Origin: DATGJX01 sp035279385 | Lineage (GTDB): Bacteria > Vulcanimicrobiota > Vulcanimicrobiia > Vulcanimicrobiales > Vulcanimicrobiaceae | Direction of reading: 5' to 3' | DNA: 48,882 bases | NCBI GenBank assembly: GCA_035279385.1 | Contig: DATEHZ010000066.1 | Coordinates: 1-48,882 of the forward strand | Shown: piece after piece, positions 8,046-17,322 of the stretch | How the letters are laid out: each line of letters begins with the position of its first letter | Numbering within the stretch: the first letter of the stretch is position 1 | The notes under the pieces: model-generated | Told to the model about the DNA's origin: nothing | Databases searched by the model: none | What the model saw: the letters and a program-made list of their open reading frames with translations, nothing else | Made by a program: the position numbers and the translations under genes

Positions 8046-9169
8046 TTACTCTCCGCTCTGCGAGCCCGGTTCTACGACGACCGATCCGGCGGCGATTCCC
8101 GTGTCGGAAGCGATGTCGGGGGCTTTGCCGCCGTGCTCTTCGACCCAGTGGCATGCGGCGAAGTGGCCCGGCGCGTACTCGTTGAACGGCGGCACTTCAA
8201 CTTTGCAGCGGTCGAACGCGACGGGGCAGCGCGTGTGGAAGCGGCAGCCCGAGGGCGGATTCACGGGCGATGGGATGTCGCCGGTGAGAACGATGCGCTT
8301 CTTGCGCTTCTCGACGTGCGGATCCGGAATCGGAATCGCCGAGAGCAGCGACTGCGTATACGGATGCAGCGGGTTATTGTAGAGGTCGTCGCGGTTTGCC
8401 AGTTCCATGATCTTGCCGACGTACATGACGGCCACGCGCGTGGAGATGTGGCGGACGACCGAGAGATCGTGCGCGATGAACAGATAGGTCAGGCCGAGTT
8501 GCGCCTGCAGATCCTCGAGCAGGTTGATGACCTGCGCTTGAATCGAGACGTCGAGCGCGGAGACCGGTTCGTCGCAGACGATGAACTTCGGATTCACCGC
8601 AAGTGCGCGCGCGATGCCGATGCGCTGGCGCTGGCCGCCGGAGAACTCGTGCGGATAGCGGTTCGCGTGATACGGCTGCAAACCGGTTAATCGCAGCAGT
8701 TCTTGAACGCGCTGTTCGACGGCCTTGCCGGCGGCAAGATGGTGAATCTTGAGCGGCTCGCCGACGATGTCGGAGACCGTCATACGCGGATTGAGCGATG
8801 CGAACGGATCCTGGAAGATGATCTGCATCTCCTTGCGCAGTTTGCGCAATTCGGATCGCGTGCAATTCAGAATGTTGCGTCCGTCGAACCAGACCTCGCC
8901 GCTCGTCGCCTGCAAGAGACGCAGAATGACGCGGCCGATCGTGGTTTTGCCGGAGCCCGATTCTCCGACCAAACCGAGCGTTTCGCCGTGCGCGATGGAG
9001 AAATCGACGCCGTCGACGGCTTTGACGTCGCCGACGTGGCGAGACACGAGCCCCGCGTGAATCGGGAAGTACTTGTAGAGATCCTTGACCTCGATGAGGT
9101 TGCCGCTCTCGCCCTTCGACGGGCTCAGCGCGACACCGTCTGCGGCGGCGCTCGTCACGGTATCGCGAT

Positions 9170-9173
<4 letters not shown>
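8046..9173 (-). CDS. oligopeptide/dipeptide ABC transporter ATPase (OppF/DppF type)
   Basis: 375 residues. Walker A is GESGSGKTT, the Q-loop is FQDPFASLNP, the ABC signature is SGGQRQR, Walker B is FIVCDEPVSALD and the H-loop is AHDLSVV. The C-terminal oligopeptide-transporter tail carries the cysteine cluster GCRFHTRCPVAFDRC plus CH, which binds an iron-sulfur cluster in related proteins. It would energise peptide import together with the adjacent OppD-type subunit, whose stop overlaps this start by ATGA. No permease gene lies in the window. Residues about 16-22 (SPSKGES) come from a dispersed repeat sequence at 9113-9128, which looks inserted into the low-complexity N-terminus. Confidence 0.95.
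9113..9128. repeat. dispersed GC-rich repeat copy inside the OppF-type gene
   Basis: The 16 bases CCTTCGACGGGCTCAG match the intergenic copy at 10634-10649 in 15 positions. Words of this type (CCTTCG..GGCTCAGGATGAC) recur in intergenic DNA of many bacteria. Here it is translated, in the opposite direction, as part of the ATPase N-terminal linker. Confidence 0.55.
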
Positions 9174-10183
<1,010 letters not shown>

Positions 10184-10192
10184 GAAGGTCGG

Positions 10193-10585
10193 TTAAATAC
10201 CGGTCAGCGAGAGAATCGTTCCGAGAACGACAAACGCGACCGCAGTGACACCCGTAATGCGTTTGAGTTGCTCTTCCGCGCCCGGACGTCCGTACACCGA
10301 CTCGACGCGTCCGCCCAGTGTACCCGAGAGACCTTCCTGCTTGGTGGTCTGCACGGCCAGAAGAATGATAAGCGCCAGCGCCGCGATCACGAAGAGCGCA
10401 CCGAGCGTGTGCGTGAGCCAGCCGGCATGCTGCTGGAACCAGGTCTGCGTGGCGTAGTTGATGCCCGGGCTGACTTGCAGCGGACCCGCGGTCGGGACGT
10501 TGCTGATCGGGACTTTAATCGGCGCGGCGGCGGCCGCACTCGCCTTCGCGGCCGGGGCCGCTGCGGCAAGGAGCAGAGAAATCAA
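10193..10585 (-). CDS. secG: preprotein translocase subunit SecG
   Basis: 130 residues. The SecG core is clear in the C-terminal 85 residues: a first membrane helix (TLGALFVIAALALIILLAV), the conserved loop TTKQEGLSGTLGG, and a second helix (ITGVTAVAFVVLGTILSLTG). SecG assists SecYE during protein export. The protein is longer than a typical SecG (about 75-110 residues) because of a hydrophobic, Ala/Pro-rich N-terminal segment resembling a signal peptide or extra helix. The start is TTG at 10585, chosen because AGGAG stands 7 bases before it; the upstream in-frame ATG lies in the repeat-containing spacer. It heads the unit with the OppD and OppF genes. Confidence 0.92.
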   Translation of the reverse strand: MISLLLAAAAPAAKASAAAAAPIKVPISNVPTAGPLQVSPGINYATQTWFQQHAGWLTHTLGALFVIAALALIILLAVQTTKQEGLSGTLGGRVESVYGRPGAEEQLKRITGVTAVAFVVLGTILSLTGI

Positions 10586-10607
10586 GCGGTGTCTCCTACA
10601 ACTTAAC

Positions 10608-10624
10608 GGGGGCCCTAGGCCCCC
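10608..10624. other. GC-rich inverted repeat between dxs and secG
   Basis: GGGGGCC (10608-10614) and GGCCCCC (10618-10624) form a 7-base-pair stem with a 3-base loop, 7 bases upstream of the secG ribosome site on the minus strand. There is no T-run, so it is more likely a structured leader or processing site than an intrinsic terminator. Confidence 0.45.
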
Positions 10625-10633
10625 ATTCTTCAT

Positions 10634-10649
10634 CCTTCGCCGGGCTCAG
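10634..10649. repeat. intergenic copy of dispersed repeat
   Basis: CCTTCGCCGGGCTCAG, flanked by CAT and GATG so that CATCCT and AGGATG (10631-10653) form an inverted repeat. It lies between the dxs stop and the secG leader. It matches the coding copy at 9113-9128 in 15 of 16 bases. Confidence 0.6.
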
Positions 10650-10666
10650 GATGACAAGGCATTCTA

Positions 10667-12547
10667 TCACGGACGGACGGGCGCTACAAGAACGCTCGCT
10701 ACACGCCCGGCCACATGCTCGCCCGTCAACCCGAACAGGGCGCGCTGCTTGGGTTGCGAGTCGTGCTGCACCAGGGCGTTGTTGGGAATCCCGATGCGCT
10801 CGACGACCAGACCCAGGCCGTGATCCGAGACGAACTCTACGACTGCCGAGCCGAAGCCGCCTGCGAGAGAGTGCTCTTCTAAGGTAAGAACGTGTGAATG
10901 GGTCTCCGCGAGTTCCATAAGCAGCGCCTCGTCGAGCGGTTTGACGAACCGCATGTTCACGACGGTCGGCTTGTCCTCGCAGAGGTCCCAAGCGTCCAGG
11001 CCCACATCGACGGTGTTGCCGTAGGCGAGGATGGCAACGCCTTTGCCGCGGCGCAGGACCTCAGCGCGGCCCTGCACGATGGGGGCGAGCGGATCGCGGT
11101 GTTTACCGCTGGTCGATCCGCGCGGATAGCGGATGCCGACCGGGCCGCTGCGCGAGAGCGCGTGCTCCAGCATGGGAAGCAGTTCGTCTTCGTTGCGCGG
11201 CGCCATGAGGGTGATGTTCGGCAGCGTGCGCAGATACGCGATGTCGTACAGACCCATGTGCGTCGGGCCGTCGTCGCCGACGAAGCCCGCGCGGTCCATG
11301 CAGAACACGACCGGCAGATTTTGAATGCAGACGTCGTGCACGATTTGATCGTACGCGCGCTGCAAAAACGTCGAATAAATCGCGCAGACGGGTTTGAGCC
11401 CGCTCGTAGCGGCGCCGGCTGCGAAGCAGACCGCGTGCGCTTCGGCGATGCCGACGTCGTAATAGCGGTTCGGAAACGCTTTGCCGAATTTGGCCAGGCC
11501 CGTTCCGTCGGGCATCGCGGCGGTGATGCCGACGACGCGCGTGTCTTTTTGCGCGACGGCGATCATCGCATCGCCGAACGCGTCTTGGAATTTGGGCGGC
11601 GCATTCGGCGCTTTGATCACCGTGCCGTTCGCTTTGTCGAACTGCCCCAGGCCGTGGAAGGTGCGCGCGTCCTTCTCGGCGGGCTCGTAGCCTTTGCCTT
11701 TGACCGTACGCACGTGCAGCAGCACCGCACGCGGCTGGCTTTTCGCCGTATTGAGCGCATCGACGAGCGCGTCGTAATTGTGGCCGTCGATCGGACCGAT
11801 GTAGCGGAAACCGAGTTCTTCGAAAATGACCGCGGCCTTTTCCGAAGGCGCGATAAAGCGCATCGCACCCATCTCCGCCGATTCGAACGCCTTCTTCGCC
11901 ATGCTGCCCAGCGGCAGATGGTCGAGCACCGCTTTGCCCGTGTGTCGCGCGAAATTCGAGATCGGTTTGCTTCGCAGCACGGAAAGATACGAGGCGATCG
12001 AACCCACGTTGGGCGCGATCGACATCTCGTTGTCATTTAAGATCACGATGAAGTTCGAGCGCATCTGTCCGGCGTTGTTGAGCGCTTCGTACGCAAGGCC
12101 GCCGGTGAGCGCGCCGTCGCCGAGCACGGCGACGATCGTTTCGTGGCGTCCCGCGTGATCGCGCGCCCTCGCCATGCCGAGCGCCGCGGAGACGCTCGTG
12201 CTCGCGTGCCCCGCGCCGAAGACGTCGTACTCGGACTCGCTGCGCATCGCGAAACCCGAGAGCCCCCCGCCTTTGCGAATCGTCGGGAAGCGGTCGCGGC
12301 GCCCGGTCAGGATCTTGTGGACGTAAACCTGATGGCTGACGTCCCACACGATGCGGTCGGCCGGCAGATCCAGCACACGGTGCAGCGCGAGGGTCAGCTC
12401 GACGACGCCCAGATTGGGAGCGAGGTGGCCGCCGTTCTGCGCGCAGACAGCGATAAGCATGTCCCGTATCTCTTGGGCTACTTTATCGATCTCGGCGCGA
12501 CTGAGTTTCTTGACGTCGGCAGGCGAGTTGATGCGTTCGATCACCAT
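10667..12547 (-). CDS. dxs: 1-deoxy-D-xylulose-5-phosphate synthase
   Basis: 626 residues, normal for Dxs. The enzyme joins pyruvate and glyceraldehyde 3-phosphate using thiamine diphosphate, the first step of the MEP isoprenoid pathway and a source of thiamine and pyridoxal precursors. The thiamine-diphosphate motif starts GDGALTGG near residue 150, with the Asn region DNEMSIAPNVG after it. The pyrimidine-binding domain has MDRAGFVGDDGPTHMG, and the C-terminal transketolase domain ends with LEEHSLAGGFGSAV. The ATG at 12547 begins MVIERINSPADVK, a typical N-terminus; a GTG 12 bases upstream is also possible. A longer upstream frame overlaps the divergent gene and is not credible. Confidence 0.97.
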   Translation of the reverse strand: MVIERINSPADVKKLSRAEIDKVAQEIRDMLIAVCAQNGGHLAPNLGVVELTLALHRVLDLPADRIVWDVSHQVYVHKILTGRRDRFPTIRKGGGLSGFAMRSESEYDVFGAGHASTSVSAALGMARARDHAGRHETIVAVLGDGALTGGLAYEALNNAGQMRSNFIVILNDNEMSIAPNVGSIASYLSVLRSKPISNFARHTGKAVLDHLPLGSMAKKAFESAEMGAMRFIAPSEKAAVIFEELGFRYIGPIDGHNYDALVDALNTAKSQPRAVLLHVRTVKGKGYEPAEKDARTFHGLGQFDKANGTVIKAPNAPPKFQDAFGDAMIAVAQKDTRVVGITAAMPDGTGLAKFGKAFPNRYYDVGIAEAHAVCFAAGAATSGLKPVCAIYSTFLQRAYDQIVHDVCIQNLPVVFCMDRAGFVGDDGPTHMGLYDIAYLRTLPNITLMAPRNEDELLPMLEHALSRSGPVGIRYPRGSTSGKHRDPLAPIVQGRAEVLRRGKGVAILAYGNTVDVGLDAWDLCEDKPTVVNMRFVKPLDEALLMELAETHSHVLTLEEHSLAGGFGSAVVEFVSDHGLGLVVERIGIPNNALVQHDSQPKQRALFGLTGEHVAGRVASVLVAPVRP

Positions 12548-12653
12548 ATCAGTCAGCACACCATTCGCATACCCAGAACGCAGGTCCCCCGCGCAAAGCA
12601 ACCGAGCATCCCGGCACCAGGCGGCCGCGGGAATCCGGCCAAATCCAACGCAC

Positions 12654-13229
12654 ATGATCGACACGAGGGCATTTTTGCGAGATGCGAGGACGGCGCTGGT
12701 CGTCATCGACCTGCAGCGCGGCATCGTCGGCCGCAACGTCGGGCCGCACAACGCAGGCGACGTGGTTGCGAACGCGGCGCGGTTGGTGCAAGCATTTCGA
12801 AGCGCGCAGCTTCCGATCGTATTCGTGCGCGTCTCGGCAACGCCCGAAACGGCGCTCAAACCGCTGGTCGACAACCCTCCGCCTGCGCCGCCGCAGCAGC
12901 CGGGCTGGGACGAACCGGTACCGGAACTCGGCGTACGCGCGGATGATATCGTCGTGACGAAGCGCAACTGGGGCGCATTCTACGGCACCGATCTCGATCT
13001 GCAACTGCGCAGGCGCGACGTCGCGCGCATCGCGATCTGCGGCATCGCCACGATCTTCGGCGTCGAATCGACGGCGCGCGACGCGTTCGAGCGCAACTAT
13101 AAACTGCTCTTCGTCGAGGATGCGATGGCGTCGATGAACGCGCAAGACCACGAGCACGCTTGCCGCGCGGTCTTTCCGCGGATGGGGATCATCCGCTCGA
13201 CGCAAGACGTGGTGCAGGCGCTCTCTTAG
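12654..13229 (+). CDS. isochorismatase-family protein lacking the nucleophilic cysteine
   Basis: 191 residues with the isochorismatase-like fold. The catalytic Asp is present (Asp19 in LVVIDLQ) and so is the Lys (Lys103 in VTKRNWGAF). The position that normally carries the nucleophilic Cys in the GIATNxCVxST motif is Gly136 (GIATIFGVESTARDA). Active amidases and nicotinamidases of this family need that cysteine. The FGVESTARDA form resembles the E. coli YecD group as I remember it, whose activity is not established. The ATG at 12654 is the first after the divergent dxs start, 106 bases away. It converges with the DUF1905 gene with a 2-base gap. Confidence 0.88.
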   Translation: MIDTRAFLRDARTALVVIDLQRGIVGRNVGPHNAGDVVANAARLVQAFRSAQLPIVFVRVSATPETALKPLVDNPPPAPPQQPGWDEPVPELGVRADDIVVTKRNWGAFYGTDLDLQLRRRDVARIAICGIATIFGVESTARDAFERNYKLLFVEDAMASMNAQDHEHACRAVFPRMGIIRSTQDVVQALS

Positions 13230-13231
13230 CG

Positions 13232-13498
13232 CTAGAGACGCTCGGTTATCCGAACTGCCACTTCGTCGCCCTCGTGCTTCTGCAATGTCTTCAACATCGC
13301 CGACTTGACGGGTAATTTGTGCGTGCCGTCACCCATCGCCATGAACGAACTTTGAAACGGCCGGCCGTCTATCGTGCCGCGCACTTTGACCAGGCCTCTG
13401 GTGCCGAAATATTCGACCGAATCGGTAATGACGACGTAGGTCCAGCTGCCTTTTGCGGGTGATTTCAGGATCTTCGCCGCGAATCGCTTGTTCACCAT
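13232..13498 (-). CDS. DUF1905 domain protein
   Basis: 88 residues matching the small DUF1905 beta-barrel family: VNKRFAAKILKSPAKGSWTYVVI at the start, VKVRGTIDGRPFQSSFMAMGDGTHKLPVK in the middle and GDEVAVRITE at the end. The biochemical role is unknown; family members are often next to VOC or YdeI-like proteins. The ATG follows directly on the TAA of the PhnB-like gene, so the two are translated from one transcript. It is the last gene of a three-gene unit divergent from an HxlR regulator. Confidence 0.9.
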   Translation of the reverse strand: MVNKRFAAKILKSPAKGSWTYVVITDSVEYFGTRGLVKVRGTIDGRPFQSSFMAMGDGTHKLPVKSAMLKTLQKHEGDEVAVRITERL

Positions 13499-13993
13499 TT
13501 ACACCGGAGCTTCGTACGCGCGGCGCAGCGCTTCGATGTCGAGTTTATCCATCTTGAGCATCGCTTCCATTGCGCGTTTTGCACGCGCAGGATCGTCGCC
13601 GCCGACGTAATCGCCCAAGCCGCGCGGCACGATGTTCCAAACGACGCCGTAGCGATCTTTCACCCAACCGCACTGGAGCGTTTCGCCGCCCTCTTTGAGC
13701 CCGTCCCACAAGCGATCGACGTCGACTTGCGTTTCACAGCTGATAAAGAGCGCGACGGACCCGGGGTACGGTGCGCCGGGCGATGCGACGCCGTTATCGC
13801 CGCCGTTGAGCGCCATCATGTCCTGACCGTCGAGTTGAAATTCGATCGTCATCACCGTCCCGGCGGGCAGGGGTCCCGCTTCGCCGTAGCGGCTCACGCG
13901 CTCGATCTTGGAGTTTGGGAAGAGCGAAACGTACTGGTTGACCGCCGCTTCCGCGTCTCCGTCAAACCAAATGAACGGAATGATCTGCTGCAT
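13499..13993 (-). CDS. VOC-family protein, PhnB-like
   Basis: 164 residues. The opening QQIIPFIWFDGDAEAAVNQYVSLFPNSKIE, the stretch VMTIEFQLDGQDMMALNGG, and the tail with YGVVWNIVPRGLGDYV are hallmarks of the PhnB-like (formerly 3-demethylubiquinone methyltransferase-like) vicinal oxygen chelate proteins. Despite the old name, no methyl transfer is expected; substrates are generally unknown. The ribosome site AAGGAG lies 7 bases before the ATG. The gene sits 16 bases after the first VOC gene and directly before DUF1905, in an HxlR-controlled unit. Confidence 0.92.
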   Translation of the reverse strand: MQQIIPFIWFDGDAEAAVNQYVSLFPNSKIERVSRYGEAGPLPAGTVMTIEFQLDGQDMMALNGGDNGVASPGAPYPGSVALFISCETQVDVDRLWDGLKEGGETLQCGWVKDRYGVVWNIVPRGLGDYVGGDDPARAKRAMEAMLKMDKLDIEALRRAYEAPV

Positions 13994-14009
13994 GGTGCAC
14001 TCCTTCGTG

Positions 14010-14375
14010 TTAGCCGATGCCCGGTGTTTGTACCAAACCGATGAGATGTTGATGCGGATCGCGGAAGAGCCCGATGACGGGGCCGCCGGGAACCTGATCG
14101 GGTCCTATCATGCGCGTGCCGCCGAGCTGCTCGATCTTCGCAAGCGCCGCTTCGACGCTCGGGACGCCGACGTAGAACGTCACGTGACCGTCGTAGCCTT
14201 CGGGAACCTCGCCGATGCCGCCGTCGACGCCGCTCTCGTTGTGAATCGTCGCGTAATCCACGCCGGCGGGGGCGCTGGCCGCGTGCGATTCCCAGTTGAA
14301 TGCGTTCGCGTAAAAGTCTCGCAGCGCCGCTGCGCCCTCGGTCATGATCTCGAAGTGAACGACCGGATTTCCCAT
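14010..14375 (-). CDS. VOC-family (glyoxalase-like) protein
   Basis: 121 residues of a single vicinal-oxygen-chelate domain: MGNPVVHFEIMTEGAAALRDFYANAFNW at the start, DGHVTFYVGVPSVEAALAKIEQLGG in the middle, and FRDPHQHLIGLVQ at the end. Several His and Glu residues that could bind a metal are in the expected strands. The group includes antibiotic-binding proteins and glyoxalase-like enzymes; the substrate is unknown. It is the first gene of the unit divergent from the HxlR regulator, from which it is separated by 94 bases containing a palindromic candidate operator. Confidence 0.9.
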   Translation of the reverse strand: MGNPVVHFEIMTEGAAALRDFYANAFNWESHAASAPAGVDYATIHNESGVDGGIGEVPEGYDGHVTFYVGVPSVEAALAKIEQLGGTRMIGPDQVPGGPVIGLFRDPHQHLIGLVQTPGIG

Positions 14376-14417
14376 CTTGCCCTCCTCGTGCGGTTATGGC
14401 GCCATGGTAGCGGATTC

Positions 14418-14434
14418 ACTTGCAAAATACAAGT
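14418..14434. promoter_or_regulatory. candidate HxlR operator
   Basis: ACTTG (14418-14422) and CAAGT (14430-14434) form an inverted repeat with a 7-base spacer in an AT-rich island between the divergent VOC and HxlR genes. A second, weaker TACT...AGTA pair follows to about 14454. HxlR dimers bind inverted repeats of this size and usually act on their own divergent promoter region, so this is the best operator candidate. Confidence 0.5.
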
Positions 14435-14469
14435 ACTATGCAAAAATAAAAGTATGTGCTACAACGAGG

Positions 14470-15117
14470 ATGGTGAGTACCCGAACATACGGTCAGTTTT
14501 GCGGCCTTGCCCGTGCGGTCGAAATCGTCGGGGAGCGCTGGGCGATGCTGATCATCCGCGATTTGCTGGTGGGCCCCAAGCGCTTCGGCGAACTGCAGCG
14601 CGGCCTGCCTAGGATTCCGACGAACATTTTGACCTCGCGCCTCAAAGCATTGGAAGCCGCCGGCGTGGTGGCGCGCCGCGCTTCTTCACAACCCGGCGGC
14701 GGCGTGCTGTACGAACTTACCCCGCTGGGTTTGGAACTCGAGCATGCCGTTCTCGCGCTGGGGCGCTGGGGTGCGAAGAATCTGCTCGACCAGCCGCGCC
14801 CGGATGAGATCGTCACGAACGACTCGATGGTGATGGCGCTGCGCACGACGTTTCGGCCGGAAGCCGCAAAAGGGACGCACGTCTCGTACGAATTGCGTAT
14901 GGGTTCGGTGGTCATACACGCGCGTATCCACGACGGGACCATCGACGCCGGCGCCGGGCCGCTGCCGGATGCGGATCTCATCGTCGAGGCAGGCCCGGCG
15001 CTCAAAGCGGTGATGGCACGGGAGGTAACCCCGAAAGAAGCGCTCGCGCAAGACCTGGTTCGCGTTACCGGCGATCCGGCGCTCTTCGATCTCTTCGCGC
15101 AGATATTTCGCATCTAA
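14470..15117 (+). CDS. HxlR-family transcriptional regulator with C-terminal SCP2-like domain
   Basis: 215 residues. The winged-helix HxlR domain covers about residues 1-100: YGQFCGLARAVEIVGERWAMLIIRDLLVG, then RFGELQRGLPRIPTNILTSRLKALEAAGVV, and YELTPLG. The C-terminal half (LRMGSVVIHARIHDG to LFDLFAQIFRI) resembles the sterol-carrier-like domain found in some long HxlR proteins and may bind a hydrophobic ligand. The ATG at 14470 starts where the family normally begins, but its ribosome site is poor: the nearest GAGG abuts the start. It probably regulates itself and the divergent VOC-PhnB-DUF1905 unit. Confidence 0.9.
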   Translation: MVSTRTYGQFCGLARAVEIVGERWAMLIIRDLLVGPKRFGELQRGLPRIPTNILTSRLKALEAAGVVARRASSQPGGGVLYELTPLGLELEHAVLALGRWGAKNLLDQPRPDEIVTNDSMVMALRTTFRPEAAKGTHVSYELRMGSVVIHARIHDGTIDAGAGPLPDADLIVEAGPALKAVMAREVTPKEALAQDLVRVTGDPALFDLFAQIFRI

Positions 15118-15120
15118 ACC

Positions 15121-15136
15121 GGCGCCCCGCGGGGCA
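15121..15136. other. GC-rich inverted repeat after the HxlR gene
   Basis: GCCCC and GGGGC pair around a GC centre in GCGCCCCGCGGGGC, 6 bases after the HxlR stop. There is no T-run. It may limit read-through into the following operon. Confidence 0.35.
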
Positions 15137-15139
15137 GGT

Positions 15140-15152
15140 CGACGAAATTCCG
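15140..15152. promoter_or_regulatory. candidate operator upstream of the DgcA-like gene
   Basis: CGACGAAATTCCG differs in one base from CGACGAAATTTCG at 26586-26598, which lies between the XRE-cupin regulator and the TonB receptor. It is 22 bases upstream of the ATG at 15175. GACGAAATT also occurs in several coding regions of this window, so the match alone is not strong. Confidence 0.35.
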
Positions 15153-15174
15153 CCGGGGAAAGCAAAATATCGTC

Positions 15175-16182
15175 ATGAGCGTCCGGCCTGGAACGACCAC
15201 CATCAACGCGCGCCTGGAGCGCTGGCCATATACGGCTCCGTTTCGCATCTCCGGTTACGATTGGAGCGAAGCGAAGCTGGTCTACGTCGAGATCCTGCGC
15301 GACGGCGTGCGCGGCCGAGGCGAATGCGCCGGCGTCTATTACAAAGACGACTCACCGGAGAAGTGCCTGGCGGATATCGAGCGCGTGCGCGAGGCCATTG
15401 CGTCCGGAGCGGGACGCGCGGATCTGGCGGAATTGCTGCCCGAAGGCGGCGCGCGCAATGCCCTCGACTGCGCCCTGTGGGATCTCGAAGCAAAGACGCA
15501 AGGCGTTCCGGTTTGGCAGCTCGCGGGTCTCGAGAACCCGCGCCCTGTGCGCACGACGTACACGATCGGCGCCGACGATCCGGCCGTCATGGTGGAGCGC
15601 GCGCAGGCGTTCGCAGACGCTCGCGCATTAAAATTGAAACTGACCGGAACGCAGGAAGACGAGGCGCGCGTGCGCGCCGTGCGGCAGGCGCGCCCGGATG
15701 TTTGGTTGGCCGTCGACGCAAATCAAGGTTTTACGCGAGCGTTTCTCGAGCAGATTCTTCCGGCATTCGTCGAAACGCGCGTGCAGCTCATCGAACAGCC
15801 GATCGCCGTCGGGCAGGAAGCGCAGCTCGACGGATTCGATTCGCCGATTCCGATCGCGGCCGACGAAAGCGTGCAAAATCTCGCGGATCTTCCGCAGCTC
15901 GTCAACCGCTTCGACATCGTCAACATCAAACTGGACAAATGCGGCGGATTGACGCCCGCGCTCGCGATGGCGTCTGCCGCGCGCGATCTCGGCTTGGGCG
16001 TCATGGTCGGCAATATGGTCGGCACGTCGCTTGCGATGGCGCCGGCATTTCTCGTCGGGCAGCTCTGCGACGTCACAGACCTCGACGGTCCGCTGCTGCT
16101 GCGCGACGATCGCGAACCGCGAATCGAGTATCGCGACGGCGATATTTGGTCCAGTGAAGCCGTGTGGGGAGGACCGCAATGA
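15175..16182 (+). CDS. dgcA: enolase-superfamily dipeptide epimerase / N-acetyl-D-glutamate racemase (DgcA-like)
   Basis: 335 residues of the muconate-lactonising-enzyme subgroup. All active-site residues are visible: Lys153 and Lys155 (KLKLTG), the metal ligands Asp181 (DANQ), Glu207 (EQP) and Asp230 (ADES), and the second-face base Lys252 (NIKLDKCGG). This pattern fits L-Ala-D/L-Glu epimerases, which act in murein-peptide recycling, and the related DgcA that racemises N-acetyl-D-glutamate. A DUF1611/DgcN-like gene at 23.2 kb supports the DgcA reading, but dipeptide epimerase activity is equally possible. It heads a five-gene operon; its stop overlaps the next start by ATGA. No strong ribosome site is seen. 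Confidence 0.88.
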   Translation: MSVRPGTTTINARLERWPYTAPFRISGYDWSEAKLVYVEILRDGVRGRGECAGVYYKDDSPEKCLADIERVREAIASGAGRADLAELLPEGGARNALDCALWDLEAKTQGVPVWQLAGLENPRPVRTTYTIGADDPAVMVERAQAFADARALKLKLTGTQEDEARVRAVRQARPDVWLAVDANQGFTRAFLEQILPAFVETRVQLIEQPIAVGQEAQLDGFDSPIPIAADESVQNLADLPQLVNRFDIVNIKLDKCGGLTPALAMASAARDLGLGVMVGNMVGTSLAMAPAFLVGQLCDVTDLDGPLLLRDDREPRIEYRDGDIWSSEAVWGGPQ

Positions 16183-17306
16183 TCGCCTGGAAGACCGCGT
16201 GTGCCGCCGTCGCTTGCGTTCTCGCGGCAAGCGCCGCCGCAAGCGCGAATCCGCTAACCCAATCGCAAATACGGCAGATAGACCAAGTCGCCGCGCGTGC
16301 GCTCTCGGCGCAGCACGTTTCCGGAATCGAGATCGGGATCGGGCGCCATGGCAAACTGCTGTACGCTCGCGGGTACGGACTGCGCGATCGCGCGCGCCGC
16401 TTGCCGGTTACCGCGCACACGATCTTCCCGATCGGCTCGATCACCAAGCAGTTCACCGCCGCCGCGGTCATGGAACTCGTCGAGCGCGGCAAGGTCGACC
16501 TGAACGCGCGCGTTTCCCGCTATCTGCCGGATGCGCCACACGGCGGCGAGATAACGGTTCGGGAACTGCTCGATCAGACCAGCGGTCTGCCGGATTACCT
16601 CGAGAACAAGCCGCTGCTGGCATCGATCATGGCCGGCACCGTTCGTCCGCAGCCCATCGCGCGCATGATCGCGCTCGTCGACGGCAAGCCGCTGCATTTC
16701 AAGCCCGGCACCAAATACGAATACAGCAACACGAACTACGCGCTCGCGGGAATGCTGATCGCGCGCGTGAGCGGCATGTCGTACCCGCAATTCCTCGAAC
16801 GCACGATCTTCGCACCGCAGCACTTCTCCGCCATGCAGTATCTGCGCACGTCGGTCCCCTCCGGCACTGATGTATCCCGCGGATATACGTATAGCAAAGG
16901 CACCTTCGTTCTTCTTCCGCCGTTTGCGATGGACTGGGGCAACGCGGCCGGCGCGCTCGCCTCGGATGCGAACGATCTGATTCGTTGGGACGACGCGTAT
17001 TTCAGCGGCGCGATCATTGCGCTTCGCGCCGTGCGCGTTGCGACGACGCCGCCCCGCGGCATCGTGATGCTCGCCTCGAAGAACCGCATCAACAATATCG
17101 GTTTGGGCTATGCGTTCGGCTGGGTTCAAGCGCGCGCCGAGGGACGCCAAATGATCTGGCACAACGGCGGATTGCCGGGCGCGCGCGCCATGAATGCGAC
17201 GTTCCCGCGGGACGGTCTGGATATCATCGTGCTGACCAACGCGACCGACGCGGACCCCGAGAGCGTCGCGCTCAAGATCGCGCGCATCATTTACGACGGC
17301 CGTTAG
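16179..17306 (+). CDS. secreted serine hydrolase (class C beta-lactamase/D-peptidase family)
   Basis: 375 residues. A signal peptide (about residues 1-23, ending ASAAASA) precedes a beta-lactamase-fold domain. The nucleophile motif is SITK (Ser87, Lys90), the second motif YSN occurs in KYEYSNTNYAL, and the third is HNGG near the C-terminus. This family includes AmpC, D-aminopeptidases, D-Ala-D-Ala carboxypeptidases and esterases; sequence alone does not separate them. The ATG at 16179 has GGGGAGGA just upstream and overlaps the epimerase stop. Its place among D-residue enzymes favours a peptidase acting on D-amino-acid peptides in the periplasm. Confidence 0.9.
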   Translation: MIAWKTACAAVACVLAASAAASANPLTQSQIRQIDQVAARALSAQHVSGIEIGIGRHGKLLYARGYGLRDRARRLPVTAHTIFPIGSITKQFTAAAVMELVERGKVDLNARVSRYLPDAPHGGEITVRELLDQTSGLPDYLENKPLLASIMAGTVRPQPIARMIALVDGKPLHFKPGTKYEYSNTNYALAGMLIARVSGMSYPQFLERTIFAPQHFSAMQYLRTSVPSGTDVSRGYTYSKGTFVLLPPFAMDWGNAAGALASDANDLIRWDDAYFSGAIIALRAVRVATTPPRGIVMLASKNRINNIGLGYAFGWVQARAEGRQMIWHNGGLPGARAMNATFPRDGLDIIVLTNATDADPESVALKIARIIYDGR

Positions 17307-17322
17307 GCCATACGAATTCGCC

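Noticed and set aside
10898..12040. 380-codon plus-strand frame opposite dxs
   Set aside because: Antisense shadow of a complete, conserved dxs; composition is typical of reverse-frame GC-rich code.
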